From the NCBI RefSeq assembly GCF_006335125.1, contig NZ_VDMO01000017.1, positions 7,041 through 71,040 on the forward strand: a DNA stretch of 64,000 nucleotides, written 5' to 3'. How positions within the stretch are numbered: position 1 is the stretch's first letter; each line of letters starts with the position of its first letter. This DNA is from Deinococcus radiopugnans ATCC 19172. GTDB lineage: Bacteria > Deinococcota > Deinococci > Deinococcales > Deinococcaceae. This document shows, piece by piece, positions 11,118 through 25,756 of this stretch. Below the pieces are notes generated by a model that worked only from the letters and a program-made list of their open reading frames with translations, did no database searches and was not told the DNA's origin. The position numbers were made by a program, and so were the translations under genes.

Positions 11118-11390
11118 TCATGGCGTCAGGGCCTCGTAGGCCCCAAAGCCGTCCAGCACTCCCGGCTCCAGCCGCCAGTCGTCGTCCTGCTTCTGGGCCT
11201 GGCCGGCCTGCACCAGCCGGTTCAGTTCGGCGTCCACGCGCTGGGATACCCGGCGCAGGGGCATCTCGTCTGCGTTCTCCACGCCGCGCCACGTCAGGAA
11301 GTGGCGGTGAAAGGCGGGCAGGGCGTCCAGACCCACGCGGGTTTCCAGTTCGCGCCAGGACAGCGCAGGAGCAGGGGCATCGGCAGTCAT
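11118..11390 (-). CDS. Small conserved hypothetical protein
   Basis: 90 residues, helical and charged (L-S-W-R-E-L-E-T-R-V-G, F-H-R-H-F-L-T-W-R-G), with no motif I recognise. It looks like a small winged-helix or helical bundle. It lies 22 bp before rsmD on the same strand, so it probably opens the rsmD-coaD operon. The ATG at 11390 is the first plausible start, 47 bp from the divergent gene. Confidence 0.6.
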   Translation of the reverse strand: MTADAPAPALSWRELETRVGLDALPAFHRHFLTWRGVENADEMPLRRVSQRVDAELNRLVQAGQAQKQDDDWRLEPGVLDGFGAYEALTP

Positions 11391-11425
11391 CTCGCCTTCC
11401 GTTCTACCCCGCCCGGCCCGGCAGG

Positions 11426-11431
11426 TACAAT
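11426..11431 (+). promoter_or_regulatory. TACAAT -10 hexamer, probable leaderless start
   Basis: TACAAT is 6 nt before the ATG at 11438, with no Shine-Dalgarno motif between. It is one of the clearest examples of this arrangement in the window. Confidence 0.5.
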
Positions 11432-11437
11432 GGCCGC

Positions 11438-11692
11438 ATGAGCGATCCGCTGCCCCCAGGTTCCCCGGAGGAGCTGCCCGCCGGCCTTCTGCCGCAGGAG
11501 CTGGAGGTCCTGGGCGGGCAGCTGGTCTGGCGCATCGGCAAGGACGAGGTGAGCGACGACGTGATCGTGCGGCTGGGCTACGCCTCGGCCACGCCACGTT
11601 TTGCCCATCTGCCCCGGTTGCGCAGCGCCAACGACGCCGATCTGCTCTCGGCCATGGAGGGCGGGCGCGTGGTGATCGAGTGGGTGGACTGA
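11438..11692 (+). CDS. Small conserved hypothetical protein
   Basis: 84 residues with a proline-rich N-terminus, a beta-rich middle (L-V-W-R-I-G-K-D-E-V-S-D-D-V-I-V-R-L-G-Y) and an acidic end. No family is recognised. The start is supported by the TACAAT hexamer 6 nt upstream. It is followed 43 bp later by the DUF3809-like gene on the same strand. Confidence 0.6.
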   Translation: MSDPLPPGSPEELPAGLLPQELEVLGGQLVWRIGKDEVSDDVIVRLGYASATPRFAHLPRLRSANDADLLSAMEGGRVVIEWVD

Positions 11693-11735
11693 AATCCGTC
11701 CGTCGGCCCGGTGACCCGGTGATGTTGGTGACACG

Positions 11736-12239
11736 GTGATCATCGAGGCGGGGCGACACTTTACCCTGCAGGCTCCCGGTTCGGCGGCCGCTACCCTGGC
11801 CTTCGTGCGTGACCCGGCCCGCGCCCTGTCGCGCCTGCATTTCCTGCGTGGCCTGAATGTCGAGGGCCATGAGGTGCGCGGCGAGCTGCTGGTGCCGCTG
11901 CCCGTACTGGGTGAGGCCGATCTGCCCTTCGTGTGCGTGCTGGCCCACACGCCCGACGGCGCGACGCTCACGCCCCGGCCCATCGAGGGCGAACGCGCCT
12001 GGGTGGAGGTCACCGGGCAGGCCCAGGTGCTGGAGGGCGCGCAGGCGGCCCGCAGCGGCGAAACGGTGGTGGAGGTCGCCTTCAACTTCCTGTTCCGTGC
12101 CCACCTCGCCACCCCCGATGCCCAGGGCTGGGGCGGCGCGGCCTTCGAGAAGATGGTGCGGGCCGCCGCTGGCCGCACGCTGGACCGGGTGACGCAGGAG
12201 TTGCCCGAGGGCCTGCGTGAGGCACTGGAAGCAGGCTGA
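11736..12239 (+). CDS. DUF3809-like protein
   Basis: A 167-residue cytosolic protein starting with GTG. A beta-rich first two-thirds (F-T-L-Q-A-P-G, R-G-E-L-L-V-P-L-P-V-L-G, V-T-G-Q-A-Q-V-L) leads to an amphipathic C-terminal helix (A-F-E-K-M-V-R-A-A-A-G-R-T-L). This shape matches what I recall of the Deinococcus family DUF3809, whose fold suggests lipid or ligand binding but whose role is unknown. Family assignment is from memory. Confidence 0.55.
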   Translation: MIIEAGRHFTLQAPGSAAATLAFVRDPARALSRLHFLRGLNVEGHEVRGELLVPLPVLGEADLPFVCVLAHTPDGATLTPRPIEGERAWVEVTGQAQVLEGAQAARSGETVVEVAFNFLFRAHLATPDAQGWGGAAFEKMVRAAAGRTLDRVTQELPEGLREALEAG

Positions 12240-12258
12240 ATCCCCTGTTCCAAGCATC

Positions 12259-12291
12259 AAAAAAAGGGGACAGGCCAATCGGCTCCCCTTT
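12259..12291. terminator. Bidirectional intrinsic terminator
   Basis: AAAGGGGA (12263-12270) pairs with TCCCCTTT (12284-12291) and is preceded by further A residues that give a T-run on the minus strand. It separates the convergent DUF3809-like and rsfS genes. Confidence 0.7.
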
Positions 12292-12312
12292 CCTGTTGGT
12301 CTGAATGGAACG

Positions 12313-12701
<389 letters not shown>

Positions 12702-12705
<4 letters not shown>

Positions 12706-14044
12706 GGGGTCTCCGTGGGGGGTGGGGCGCTGGGCGCCGGGGCACGAGGCGCTGAGGAGCTGGGCGCCGGGAAAGTACCGGGCGTGACGGGTGGCGGTGC
12801 CGGCAACCCGGCATAGGGAAAAAGGGCCGCGAGATGTTCGCGGGCGTCTACACCCAGCAGGATACCAACCTCGCCCACCTCAACCGGGAAACGCTCACCC
12901 TGCAGGCGCGGCAGGCCCAGCAGTTCGGCCAGCGCGTTGGCGTCGGCCACGTCCTGATCGGTGAAGACCTGACTGGCCTCACGGCTCTCGGGCACCTGGC
13001 GGACCGTCACCCGCCCGTACCCCAGGGTGTTCAGGGCGCGCTGCGTCGCCGCCCCCAGTCCCGCGCCGCTGGCGTCCACCACACTGACCTTCACGTTCGG
13101 GGTGGGCGAGGCGGGCAGGGGCTGATCGCCCCACAGCCGGTCCAACTGTTCGCGGTTGACCGCCAGATTGAAGCTGCCGCGAATGGTGTCGGTGGGCAGC
13201 GTGGCGAAGCTGAGCTTGAGGTTGGACAGGTACGGGCGCAGCGCCGTGAGCAGTTCGGGATCGGCGTTGGTCTCCACCCCGTTGCCGATGCCGCCCAGAA
13301 TGGTGGGCAGCGCGGCCAGACCACGCGGGCTGCGCAGTTTGGCGGCCAGCTGCGCCAGCGCCTGCTTCTGGTGGTCGATGCGTCCGTAATCGTCCCCGAA
13401 GCCCTTGCGGACGCGCAGGTACAGCACGGCCTCCTTGCCGTCCAGGTGGTGCGGCCCCGCGTCCAGCTTCAGGTTGACCCCGGCGGCGTTGTCCACCCAC
13501 TCGATGCCGCCCTCCGGCACGGTCACGTCCAGCCCGCCTAGCGCGTCGATCACCCGCTCGGCGTAGTCGGTGCGGACCACCACGTAGGAGTCCACCCGCT
13601 CGCCCACCACCGTCTCCACCGCGTGGGTCAGCGCCTCGGGGCCGCCGGAACCGTAGCGGCTGTTGATCTTCTGCAGGCTGGGCCGCTCGTTGGGATCGAA
13701 AGGACCGACGTTGGTATCACGCGGAATATTCAGCACCCGCACGCGCGAGCCGTCCACCTTGACCAGCATCAGCGTGTCGGTGTTGGGCGGCTCCAGCGCG
13801 CCCTTGGGATTGTCCTGGTCCTTGCACGGCTGGTGGTAATAGCAGTACACGATGTCGCGTCCGGCCAGCAGCACCGTGAACTGCGGCGCGGTGCCGGCGC
13901 TCAGGGCCAGCCGGGACGCGCCGCCCGCGCCCTGCAGCAGGGCCAGCCCGCCCAGCGTCAGCGCCGCCAGGCTGAGGCCGAAGGTCTGCAGGGCACGCAG
14001 CCGCGCCAGGGACCGCACTGGCGCGCGTGGTGTCTTGGGAGCCG

Positions 14045-14048
<4 letters not shown>
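12702..14048 (-). CDS. LytR-CpsA-Psr (LCP) family protein
   Basis: Membrane-anchored extracytoplasmic enzyme family that transfers lipid-linked polymers to the cell wall. The 448-residue protein has an N-terminal transmembrane helix (about 22-42), then the LCP core. Core motifs are T-D-T-L-M-L-V-K-V-D, V-L-N-I-P-R-D-T, K-I-N-S-R-Y-G-S-G-G, and Y-L-R-V-R with D-Y-G-R-I-D-H-Q-K-Q. A LytR C-terminal domain and a Pro/Ala-rich tail follow. The GTG at 14048 gives a 4-bp GTGA overlap with yqeK. An ATG at 14108 would overlap yqeK by 64 bp and is less likely. Confidence 0.88.
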
Positions 14049-14674
<626 letters not shown>

Positions 14675-14681
14675 AGGGCGA

Positions 14682-14714
14682 TCACCGGGCCATGTGGCCG
14701 ATCCTCCACATCAT
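14682..14714 (-). CDS. Putative 10-residue leaderless leader ORF before yqeK
   Basis: The codons encode M-M-W-R-I-G-H-M-A-R and stop 7 nt before the yqeK GTG. The first ATG is exactly 6 nt after a TATAGT hexamer, as for other leaderless starts here. The frame differs from yqeK. It may couple ribosome entry to yqeK or be incidental. Confidence 0.35.
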   Translation of the reverse strand: MMWRIGHMAR

Positions 14715-14720
14715 TGGGTC

Positions 14721-14726
14721 ACTATA
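14721..14726 (-). promoter_or_regulatory. TATAGT -10 hexamer upstream of yqeK operon
   Basis: On the minus strand TATAGT is followed by GACCCA and then an ATG, so the transcript would begin at a leaderless short ORF rather than at yqeK. Confidence 0.45.
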
Positions 14727-14884
14727 CGCTGCCAGGCTGACGGTGAGTTGACCTGGGCAACAGTTGGAATCAGTTCCAGACACACTTTACTCTCATCAAC
14801 GTGCAGCTTTTGTTGAAGATTCTGAGTCTGGCCGGCTGTTCCGGGCCGCCTGACGCTGAGGTCTGATCCTGTGCGGGCGCCGGA

Positions 14885-15870
14885 TCAGGGGTTGGCTTCA
14901 GGAGTCACGGCCTCGACGCTCAGGCTGACCGTCACGTTCTCCAGCGCCTGCGCGCCTGCCGGCAGCTGCAACCGCACAGGAGTGCTGTAGCTGCCGGGGC
15001 GGTAGACCACCGTGCCGCTGATCTCGCGCAGGCGCGACAGCAGATCGGGGGCCGCCACCACCCGAACCGTGCTGGGCTGGATGCTGCGGGCCGTGACCTT
15101 CAGGGTGTCGGGCGGAGCATTCAGCGTCACCGGCAGGGTCTTGATCGGCAGCTCCCCGGTGTCCAGTCGGCGCACCGTGACCGTGGCCGGGTTGGTCTGC
15201 ACGCCCTCGACCGGTTGCCCGTCCTGGTCCAGCGCGATCAGCGGCACCTCCCGCTCCGTGGCCGCGCCCAGGCTTTCGGGGCTGGTCACCAGCTTCGACA
15301 CCTGCACGATCACCCGGCCGGGTCCAGTCACGCGGGCCTCGGCGGGCATCACCGTGTAGCGCGGCAGGCTGGCTTCCGGCGGCGTGACCACGCTGAGGAC
15401 CACCGGCAGCGTGCGGGTCAGCTGGGTGTCCACGAAGCCCTGCACGGTGTCCGGCGACTTGCGGCTGACCGTGGTGCCGTTCGGCGCGGCCACGGTCACG
15501 GGCCGGGTAAAGCTGCCTTCCGGCGCGCCAGTCACGTCCACGATGGCCTCGATGTTCCCGGCGCGCAACTCGCGCAGCCGTTCGGGCCGCCCCGACAGGG
15601 TCACGCGCACGGTGGACGGGTTCAGGTCACTGGTGGCGCGGGTGCCCTCGCCGCGTCCGCCGGTGGTGTCGCGCACCGTGACGGGCACGTCGTAGCCCTG
15701 CTCTACGTTGGCGCGGCGGTCCGACGTGGCCACGAACCACAGCGTCACCGCCACGGCCACCGCCAGCAGCTTGGGGCCCAGGTTATGAATGCTGCGCCCC
15801 CACGCGTAGCGCGGTTCGAGCCAGCGCCGCCACGCGGGCGGCTCCTGCAGCGGCGAGCCGGAGTCGCCGC

Positions 15871-15874
<4 letters not shown>
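14885..15874 (-). CDS. cdaR: CdaR/YbbR-domain regulator of diadenylate cyclase
   Basis: Single-pass membrane protein that modulates CdaA from the extracytoplasmic side. The 329-residue protein has a short cytosolic N-terminus with a positively charged patch, one transmembrane helix (about 33-50, L-L-A-V-A-V-A-V-T-L-W-F-V) and several YbbR repeats with V-P-V-T-V and V-x-V-T-L-S-G-R-P motifs. It overlaps cdaA by 4 bp (ATGA). Confidence 0.9.
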
Positions 15875-16761
<887 letters not shown>

Positions 16762-16886
16762 CAGAGGAACGGAAGACTCCTTAAGAAAAAGTGCGGGCAA
16801 GAAGACGGTCAAGCCGGAGGGTTGCGCGCTTACTATACGGTCTGTCCGCACATTCCGCCCCTGAATCCCTTCCCGGAGGACCTCCC

Positions 16887-17567
16887 ATGAACATCCGATT
16901 TCTCGGCCACAGCACCTTTTTGCTCCAGAGCGGCGAACACCGCCTGCTGATCGACCCCTTTATCTCCGGCAACCCCACCTCGCCGGTCACGCTGGACGAG
17001 GCGCTGACCTGGAAGCTGAGCGCGGTCCTGATCAGCCACGCGCACGGCGACCACTGGGGCGACGCGCTGGCGTTCGGGCAGGCCGGCACACCCATCATCG
17101 CCACCGCCGAGGTGGGGGGCTACGCCCAGAAACACGGCGCGGCCAACGCGGTCGCCATGAACATCGGCGGCACCTACGCGGCCGACTGGGGCAAGGTCAC
17201 ACTGACCCCCGCGTGGCACAGCAGCTCGTTTCCGGACGGCACCTACGGCGGCATGCCCACCGGACTGGTGATCGAACTGGGCGGCCAGCGCGTCTACTTT
17301 GCCGGGGACACCTGCCTGTTTTCCGACATGCGCCTGATCGGGGACCGTGGCCTGGACGCCGCCATCCTGCCGGTGGGCGATCACTTCACCATGGGGCCGC
17401 AGGAGGCCGCCCGCACGCTGGAGCTGCTGCGCCCACGGGTCGCCATTCCCATGCATTTCGGCACCTTTCCCCCGCTGACCGGCGATCCGCAGGTCTTCAA
17501 GCGGGACGGCGAGGCCCAGGGTGTGGACGTCCGCATCCTGCAGCCGGGGGAAACGACGGAACTCTGA
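16887..17567 (+). CDS. UPF0173-type metal-dependent hydrolase (metallo-beta-lactamase fold)
   Basis: A 226-residue cytosolic protein with M-N-I-R-F-L-G-H-S-T-F at the start, the metal motif S-H-A-H-G-D-H-W (about 51-58), F-A-G-D-T near residue 139 and I-P-M-H-F-G-T-F near 190. These match the UlaG-like UPF0173 hydrolases, whose substrate is unknown. A GGAGG site 6-10 nt upstream supports the start. It is divergent from cdaA and converges on scpA with only 18 bp between stops. Confidence 0.85.
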   Translation: MNIRFLGHSTFLLQSGEHRLLIDPFISGNPTSPVTLDEALTWKLSAVLISHAHGDHWGDALAFGQAGTPIIATAEVGGYAQKHGAANAVAMNIGGTYAADWGKVTLTPAWHSSSFPDGTYGGMPTGLVIELGGQRVYFAGDTCLFSDMRLIGDRGLDAAILPVGDHFTMGPQEAARTLELLRPRVAIPMHFGTFPPLTGDPQVFKRDGEAQGVDVRILQPGETTEL

Positions 17568-17585
17568 GCTGAACCAGGAGGGCCC

Positions 17586-18326
17586 TCAGCCTTCAGTCAG
17601 ATGCGACTGCACGGCGATGTCGCCGTAGGCCTCGGCCTGCTCCACGCTGAACTCACCTTCCTTGACGCCCTCCAGCAGGGCGGCGAAGTAGGTGGTCCGC
17701 TCCGGCCAGTTCTGCGCGGGCAGGCCCCGGAAGGTGAAGGTGCGCAGGCGGGTGCCGAAGGCGCGCAGGGCGTGCAGGGCGTCGGCCAGGGTCAGGCGGT
17801 CGCGCGACAGCAGCGGCGTGTCCACCTGCCGCACGGCGTTCTGCGCGGCGCGGACCAGTTTCGCCAGGCTGCCCGCCGGGTTGCGCGGACGCTCGCGGCG
17901 CGGCAGGTCCAGCGTCACGGGCCGCGCCGGAATCAGGCCCTCGCGCTCGCGGCGGCGGGCCATGAGAAAGCCCACCAGCGCGTCCAGTTCGGCCAGCGCC
18001 TCCACGCCTTCCAGCAGCTCCTCCAGCAGGTCGTCGGGGGCGTCCTCGGGCCACGCTTCCGGCTCCGGCTGGGGCAGCAGCAACCGGGCTTTCAGGGCGA
18101 TCACGGTGGCCAGGGTGGGCAACAGATCGGGGTGCGCCTCGGCGAAGCTGCCGCCCGTCAGCCGCTGCACCCAGGCCAGCACGCCGCGCGTCAGGGTCAG
18201 CAGGCCCACCGCCTGCGGCGGAATGCGCCCGGTCCGCAGGGCGGAGGCGAGTTCGGCCAGCGTGCCGCTGAAGCCGGGCAACTCCACCACGAACCCGCTG
18301 GCGGGCGCGGTGACGGCGACGGTCAT
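17586..18326 (-). CDS. scpA: Segregation and condensation protein A
   Basis: Kleisin subunit of the SMC-ScpAB condensin. The 246-residue protein has the N-terminal F-S-G-T-L-A-E-L helix-turn, an acidic mid-region (E-A-W-P-E-D-A-P-D-D-L-L-E-E-L-L-E) and a C-terminal winged helix that binds the SMC head. It is shorter in the middle than many ScpA. scpB is not adjacent; trpS lies 27 bp upstream on the same strand. Confidence 0.82.
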   Translation of the reverse strand: MTVAVTAPASGFVVELPGFSGTLAELASALRTGRIPPQAVGLLTLTRGVLAWVQRLTGGSFAEAHPDLLPTLATVIALKARLLLPQPEPEAWPEDAPDDLLEELLEGVEALAELDALVGFLMARRREREGLIPARPVTLDLPRRERPRNPAGSLAKLVRAAQNAVRQVDTPLLSRDRLTLADALHALRAFGTRLRTFTFRGLPAQNWPERTTYFAALLEGVKEGEFSVEQAEAYGDIAVQSHLTEG

Positions 18327-18353
18327 GGCCCCGGTCTCCTCACAGGTTCTGCC

Positions 18354-19352
<999 letters not shown>

Positions 19353-19699
19353 AACCGGGGCATTGTAGCGGGCGGGGGGATGTCTACCGTGCCAGTCTGC
19401 CGGGCGGCGAGGCGTCTCCTGCTGTCCATATCCGCGCTGGGCCTGGGGGTGGCTACCCCAGCGTCTCGATGTTTGCCCCGTCCAGCGTCTCGCCGCAGGG
19501 TGCGGGCCAGCTGTCCGGGCCACTGGCGACCGGCGAGACGCTGAGGGTGGTGCTGATCGCCCGCGTGCGCCCGCTGCATGGGGCCTTCATCCTGGCCAGC
19601 AAGAAGACAAGGTCAAAGCGGGTTGAAGTGGGGCCGCCGAGGCCGGTCAACACGTGACGGCAAAACTGAAGAGGCGACGGGACAGAATTGGAGACCGCG
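19353..19699. other. Non-coding stretch between trpS and the DUF6440-like gene
   Basis: No supported gene. A 62-codon plus-strand frame at 19469-19657 has no recognisable domain, no Shine-Dalgarno site and no -10 hexamer at a usable distance. It may be a decayed remnant. Confidence 0.4.
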
Positions 19700-19705
19700 T
19701 ATGCT
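19700..19705 (+). promoter_or_regulatory. TATGCT -10 hexamer, probable leaderless start
   Basis: TATGCT stands 6 nt before the ATG at 19712, matching the spacing seen at other leaderless starts in this window. Confidence 0.45.
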
Positions 19706-19711
19706 GACAGG

Positions 19712-19894
19712 ATGGCGAAAGAAAAGCGTTTCAGGGTGGTGCACGAAGAGAAAAGCCTGACGGAAGTCACACGGATCATCTGTGACCAGGAAACGGGTGT
19801 CTGTTATCTGTACCAGTGGATCGGGACAGGCGGTGGCCTGACCGTTCTGGTGGATAAAGACGGTAAGCCGGTGACCATGCCTGCCCAGACCTGA
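19712..19894 (+). CDS. DUF6440-like small protein
   Basis: A 60-residue soluble protein with the pattern K-R-F-R-V-V-H-E-E-K-S-L, then E-V-T-R-I-I-C-D-Q-E-T-G-V-C-Y-L-Y, G-G-L-T-V-L-V-D-K-D-G-K-P-V. This matches the small DUF6440 family of unknown function, seen in many Gram-positive genomes. The two cysteines are not characteristic. Its TGA stop is the left flank of an inverted-repeat element. Confidence 0.7.
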   Translation: MAKEKRFRVVHEEKSLTEVTRIICDQETGVCYLYQWIGTGGGLTVLVDKDGKPVTMPAQT

Positions 19895-20094
19895 TTCGGA
19901 CTCCGATTGAAAGGTGTTGAAAACACCTGGCAATCCGAGCGAGACTCGCAGAGCTGCGCTAGCAGAGGAAGAGCGTCCTTGTGGGCGTCTGTCCATGACG
20001 ACAGCGAGCAGGAGAAAAACAGCCCTTCGGACGTGGAGTGTGGACATCGGCGCTGTCCCGATTTCTGTCGCGTTACAAACGGCAGTCCGTATGA
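19892..20094. mobile_element. TGA-flanked inverted-repeat element, copy 1 (197 bp)
   Basis: The body is 19895-20091, flanked on both sides by TGA (19892-19894 and 20092-20094). The left end GGACTCCGATTGAAAGGTG is shared exactly with copy 2 at 35416. A short hairpin (AGGTGTT / AACACCT) is also shared, and a second one near 20050-20070 is only partly paired. It has about 60 bp more than copy 2 in the middle and carries no credible ORF. The left TGA is the stop codon of the DUF6440-like gene. Confidence 0.7.
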
Positions 20095-20130
20095 TTCGGC
20101 TCTTCCGCGCCCAGAGTATTGGAGAGTGCA

Positions 20131-20161
20131 AAGAAAAGGGGCGGCCTCCAGCGCCGCCCCC
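20131..20161 (-). terminator. Intrinsic terminator of the liv operon
   Basis: On the minus strand GGGGCGGC (loop GCTGGAG) GCCGCCCC is followed by TTTTCTT, 21 bp after the livF stop. Confidence 0.75.
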
Positions 20162-20181
20162 TCCCTGTGATCTCAGGCTCT

Positions 20182-20881
20182 CTAGACCCCCAGGTACGCG
20201 CTCCGCACCCGGTCATCGGTCATCAGTTCCTGCTGGGTGCCCTGCAGGGTCAGCACGCCGCTTTCCATCACGTAGCCCCGGTGCGCGATGTTCAGGGCGG
20301 CGAAGGCGTTCTGCTCGGCCAGCAGCACGCTAACCCCGGCCTCGTTGACGCGCTGCACGGCGGCAAAGACCTGTTCCACCACCAGCGGCGCGAGACCCAG
20401 GCTGGGCTCGTCCAGCAGCAGCAGTTGCGGGCGGGCCATCAAGGAGCGGGCAATCGCCACCATCTGCTGCTGCCCGCCCGACAGGCTGCCGGCGGGGGCG
20501 TGTCTCTTGCCCACCAGGTCGGGAAACAGCGTGTAGACGCGCTCCAGTTCGCGGGCGGTGCCCGCCGCATCCTTGCGGTGGACAAAGGCGCCCAGCCGCA
20601 GGTTCTTCTCCACGCTCAGTTCGGGAAACAGCAGACGGCCCTCGGGGCACTGCGCGACGCCGCGCGCCACGTTGTACTCGGGCTTGCCGCCAGTCAGCGG
20701 CGTGCCGTTCCACTTGGCCGTGCCGCCGCTGGCGCGTTGCAATCCCGACAGCGTGCGGAACAGCGTGCTCTTGCCCGCGCCGTTGGCCCCCAGCATCACC
20801 ACGATCTCGCCGGGATCGACGGTCAGCGAAACGCTGTGCAGGGCCGTGAAGTGGCCGTAGTTGACGCTCAGATCGCGGACT

Positions 20882-20889
<8 letters not shown>
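20182..20889 (-). CDS. livF: Branched-chain amino acid ABC transporter ATPase LivF
   Basis: One of two ATPases driving import through LivHM. The 235-residue protein has Walker [10 protein letters not shown] (34-42), signature L-S-G-G-Q-Q-Q-M near 137, Walker [14 protein letters not shown] and the switch histidine region. The L-G-L-A-P after Walker B is typical of LivF. It overlaps livG by 8 bp and closes the operon. Confidence 0.92.
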
Positions 20890-21785
<896 letters not shown>

Positions 21786-21799
<14 letters not shown>

Positions 21800-22789
21800 T
21801 GGAAACCTCCTTTCCCGGTGGCGTGGTGGGCGGCGGGGTGCGCCGCGCGGTCAGGCGCGTCCACAGTCCGGCCAGGCCCTGCGGCGCGAACATGACCAGC
21901 AGCACCAGCAGCGGCCCGAACACGATGTACTGGTAATCCTGCAACCCCTTGAGGTTCTGCGCCAGCGTGTACATCAGCGCCGGCCCGATCAATGGCCCGG
22001 CCAGCGTGCCCAGCCCGCCCACCAGCAGGTACAGCAGGATGGTGAAGGTCTGGATCGGCCCGGTGGCCGCCGAACCCAGGAACCCCAGGTACGTGGCGTA
22101 CAGTCCGCCCGCGAAGCCTGCGATGGCGGTGGACAGCATCATGGCCCGCAGCTTGTGCGAGTACACGTCAATGCCCGCGCTGCGCGCCAGATCGTCGCCG
22201 CCGCGAATGGCGATCAGCGAGCGCCCGAACACGCTGCCCCGCGCCCGCGCCACGGCGACTACCGTCAGCGCCAGCGAGATCAGCGCCAGGTAGTAAAAGC
22301 CGCCCGACAGCTTCAGGCCCACGCTGTTCGCCAGGGCTTCCAGTCCGGCGGGAGGCTGAATGCCGTTCAGGCCGTCGTTGCCTCCGGTCAGCGCGTCCCA
22401 TTTGTTGATCACCAGCATGATGATCACGCCCACGGCCAGGGTGAAGATGGCAAACGTATCGCCCTTGGTGCGGAAGGCCACCAACCCCAGCAGCAGCCCG
22501 GCCAGCGCGGTGATCGCCACGGCCACCGGCCACGCCAGCCAGAAGCTCCAGCCCACCTTGAGGGTCAGAATCCCGACTGTATACGCGCCGATGCCGAAGA
22601 ACCCGGCGTGCGCCAGCGGCAGCTGCCCGGTGTAGCCCAGCAGCACGTTCAGGCCGTAGGTCAGAATCGCGTAGATCATGATGTTCACGCCGATGTCCAG
22701 TACGTAGCCGGACGGCCCGAACAGCGGCACCAGGGCGGCCAGGACAAACACCGCCACCCATCCCCAGACTCCACGTTGCAGCCAGCCTT

Positions 22790-22793
<4 letters not shown>
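21786..22793 (-). CDS. livM: Branched-chain amino acid ABC permease LivM
   Basis: 335 residues with about nine hydrophobic segments and the LivM hallmark [20 protein letters not shown] near residues 44-63. The cytosolic coupling loop contains [16 protein letters not shown]. It pairs with LivH to form the membrane channel. The start overlaps the livH stop by 4 bp. Confidence 0.92.
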
Positions 22794-23650
<857 letters not shown>

Positions 23651-23730
23651 GCGGGAATCCTCCAGAGAAAGGGGGCAAGGGAAGGCACTGTTCCGGTGCA
23701 GGCCGCCCCAGCAGGCCGGTTCAGGCAATC

Positions 23731-23763
23731 AAAACGCGCCCCGCAACAACTCGTCGGGGCGCG
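23731..23763 (-). terminator. Partial terminator between livK and livH
   Basis: On the minus strand CGCGCCCCG (11-nt loop) CGGGGCGCG is followed by TTTTGATT. It sits just after livK and before the permease genes, so it should give more binding protein than membrane components. Confidence 0.75.
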
Positions 23764-23813
23764 GGCAGCGGGACGGGGCATCCAGGCAGAACCTGGGCGC
23801 CGTCCCACCCGCC

Positions 23814-24953
<1,140 letters not shown>

Positions 24954-25133
24954 GGGTGAACCTCCGTGATCCAGTCGCGTGGGCCGGGTCTGTGCCGTGC
25001 CTCAAACGCGCTGAACGCAGTACAAGTTGTGCGTGGGACACATGCTGTCATGGGCGGGCGGGGGTGTCAAATGCCCGGCCCCCAATTGATGAAGTTCGCG
25101 GGTGAAAGGTGCGGGGCGGAGCCGGGCACGCAC

Positions 25134-25139
25134 TACACT
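25134..25139 (+). promoter_or_regulatory. TACACT -10 hexamer of the thioesterase gene
   Basis: TACACT stands 8 nt before the ATG at 25148, giving a leader of at most two nucleotides. Confidence 0.4.
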
Positions 25140-25147
25140 GCGGGCCG

Positions 25148-25609
25148 ATGAGTGATCCTCCTGCTGTCCCGCCCGTTGTCACGCCCGCCCCGCGCAGCCG
25201 AGCCCGCATGCTGGAACTGGTGTTTCCCAAGGACACCAATTACCTGGGCACGGCATTCGGGGGCTGGGTGCTGTCCCTGATGGACAAGGCCGCCAGCGTC
25301 GCGGCAGTGCGCCACGGCGGCGGCAACGTGGTCACCGCCCGCATGGACGGCGTGGACTTCCGCGTGCCGATCCGGGTGGGGGACGCGGTGGCCCTGGACG
25401 CGCAGGTGGTGCGTGTGGGCCGCACCAGCATGACCGTGCGGGTGGACGTGTACCGCGAGACCATGACCACTGGCGAGCAGGAACTGGCCACCACCGGAAT
25501 GTTCGTCTTCGTCTCCGTGGACGACGAGGGCCGTCCCTGCCCGGTCCCTCCGCTCGCCGAGGGGCAGGACACCGGCAGTGCCCACCCGGACCCGGACGCC
25601 CGGCCCTGA
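25148..25609 (+). CDS. Acyl-CoA thioesterase (hotdog fold)
   Basis: Hydrolyses acyl-CoA to free acid and CoA. The 153-residue protein has the YciA/BFIT-type motif [16 protein letters not shown] (about 30-45) and the G-D-x-V strand (V-G-D-A-V). The long central helix carries the catalytic Asp. The C-terminal 20 residues are disordered. The ATG at 25148 is favoured by the hexamer 8 nt upstream over one at 25109. Confidence 0.85.
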   Translation: MSDPPAVPPVVTPAPRSRARMLELVFPKDTNYLGTAFGGWVLSLMDKAASVAAVRHGGGNVVTARMDGVDFRVPIRVGDAVALDAQVVRVGRTSMTVRVDVYRETMTTGEQELATTGMFVFVSVDDEGRPCPVPPLAEGQDTGSAHPDPDARP

Positions 25610-25756
25610 CCGGAAGGCACTCCTGATCCGCCTGCCCCCATCGGTCCTGTTTGCATGAAGTAGTCGCCATCTTAAGAAAGTCTTGTGAAATTCTCATCTT
25701 TAGAGGCAACCGCCGTAAGGGGCGCGACACAGCCGCCTGCCTACGCTCTGGTCACT

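Noticed and set aside
19469..19657. A 62-codon frame upstream of the DUF6440-like gene
   Set aside because: No start signal, no domain; kept only as possible remnant within the spacer description.
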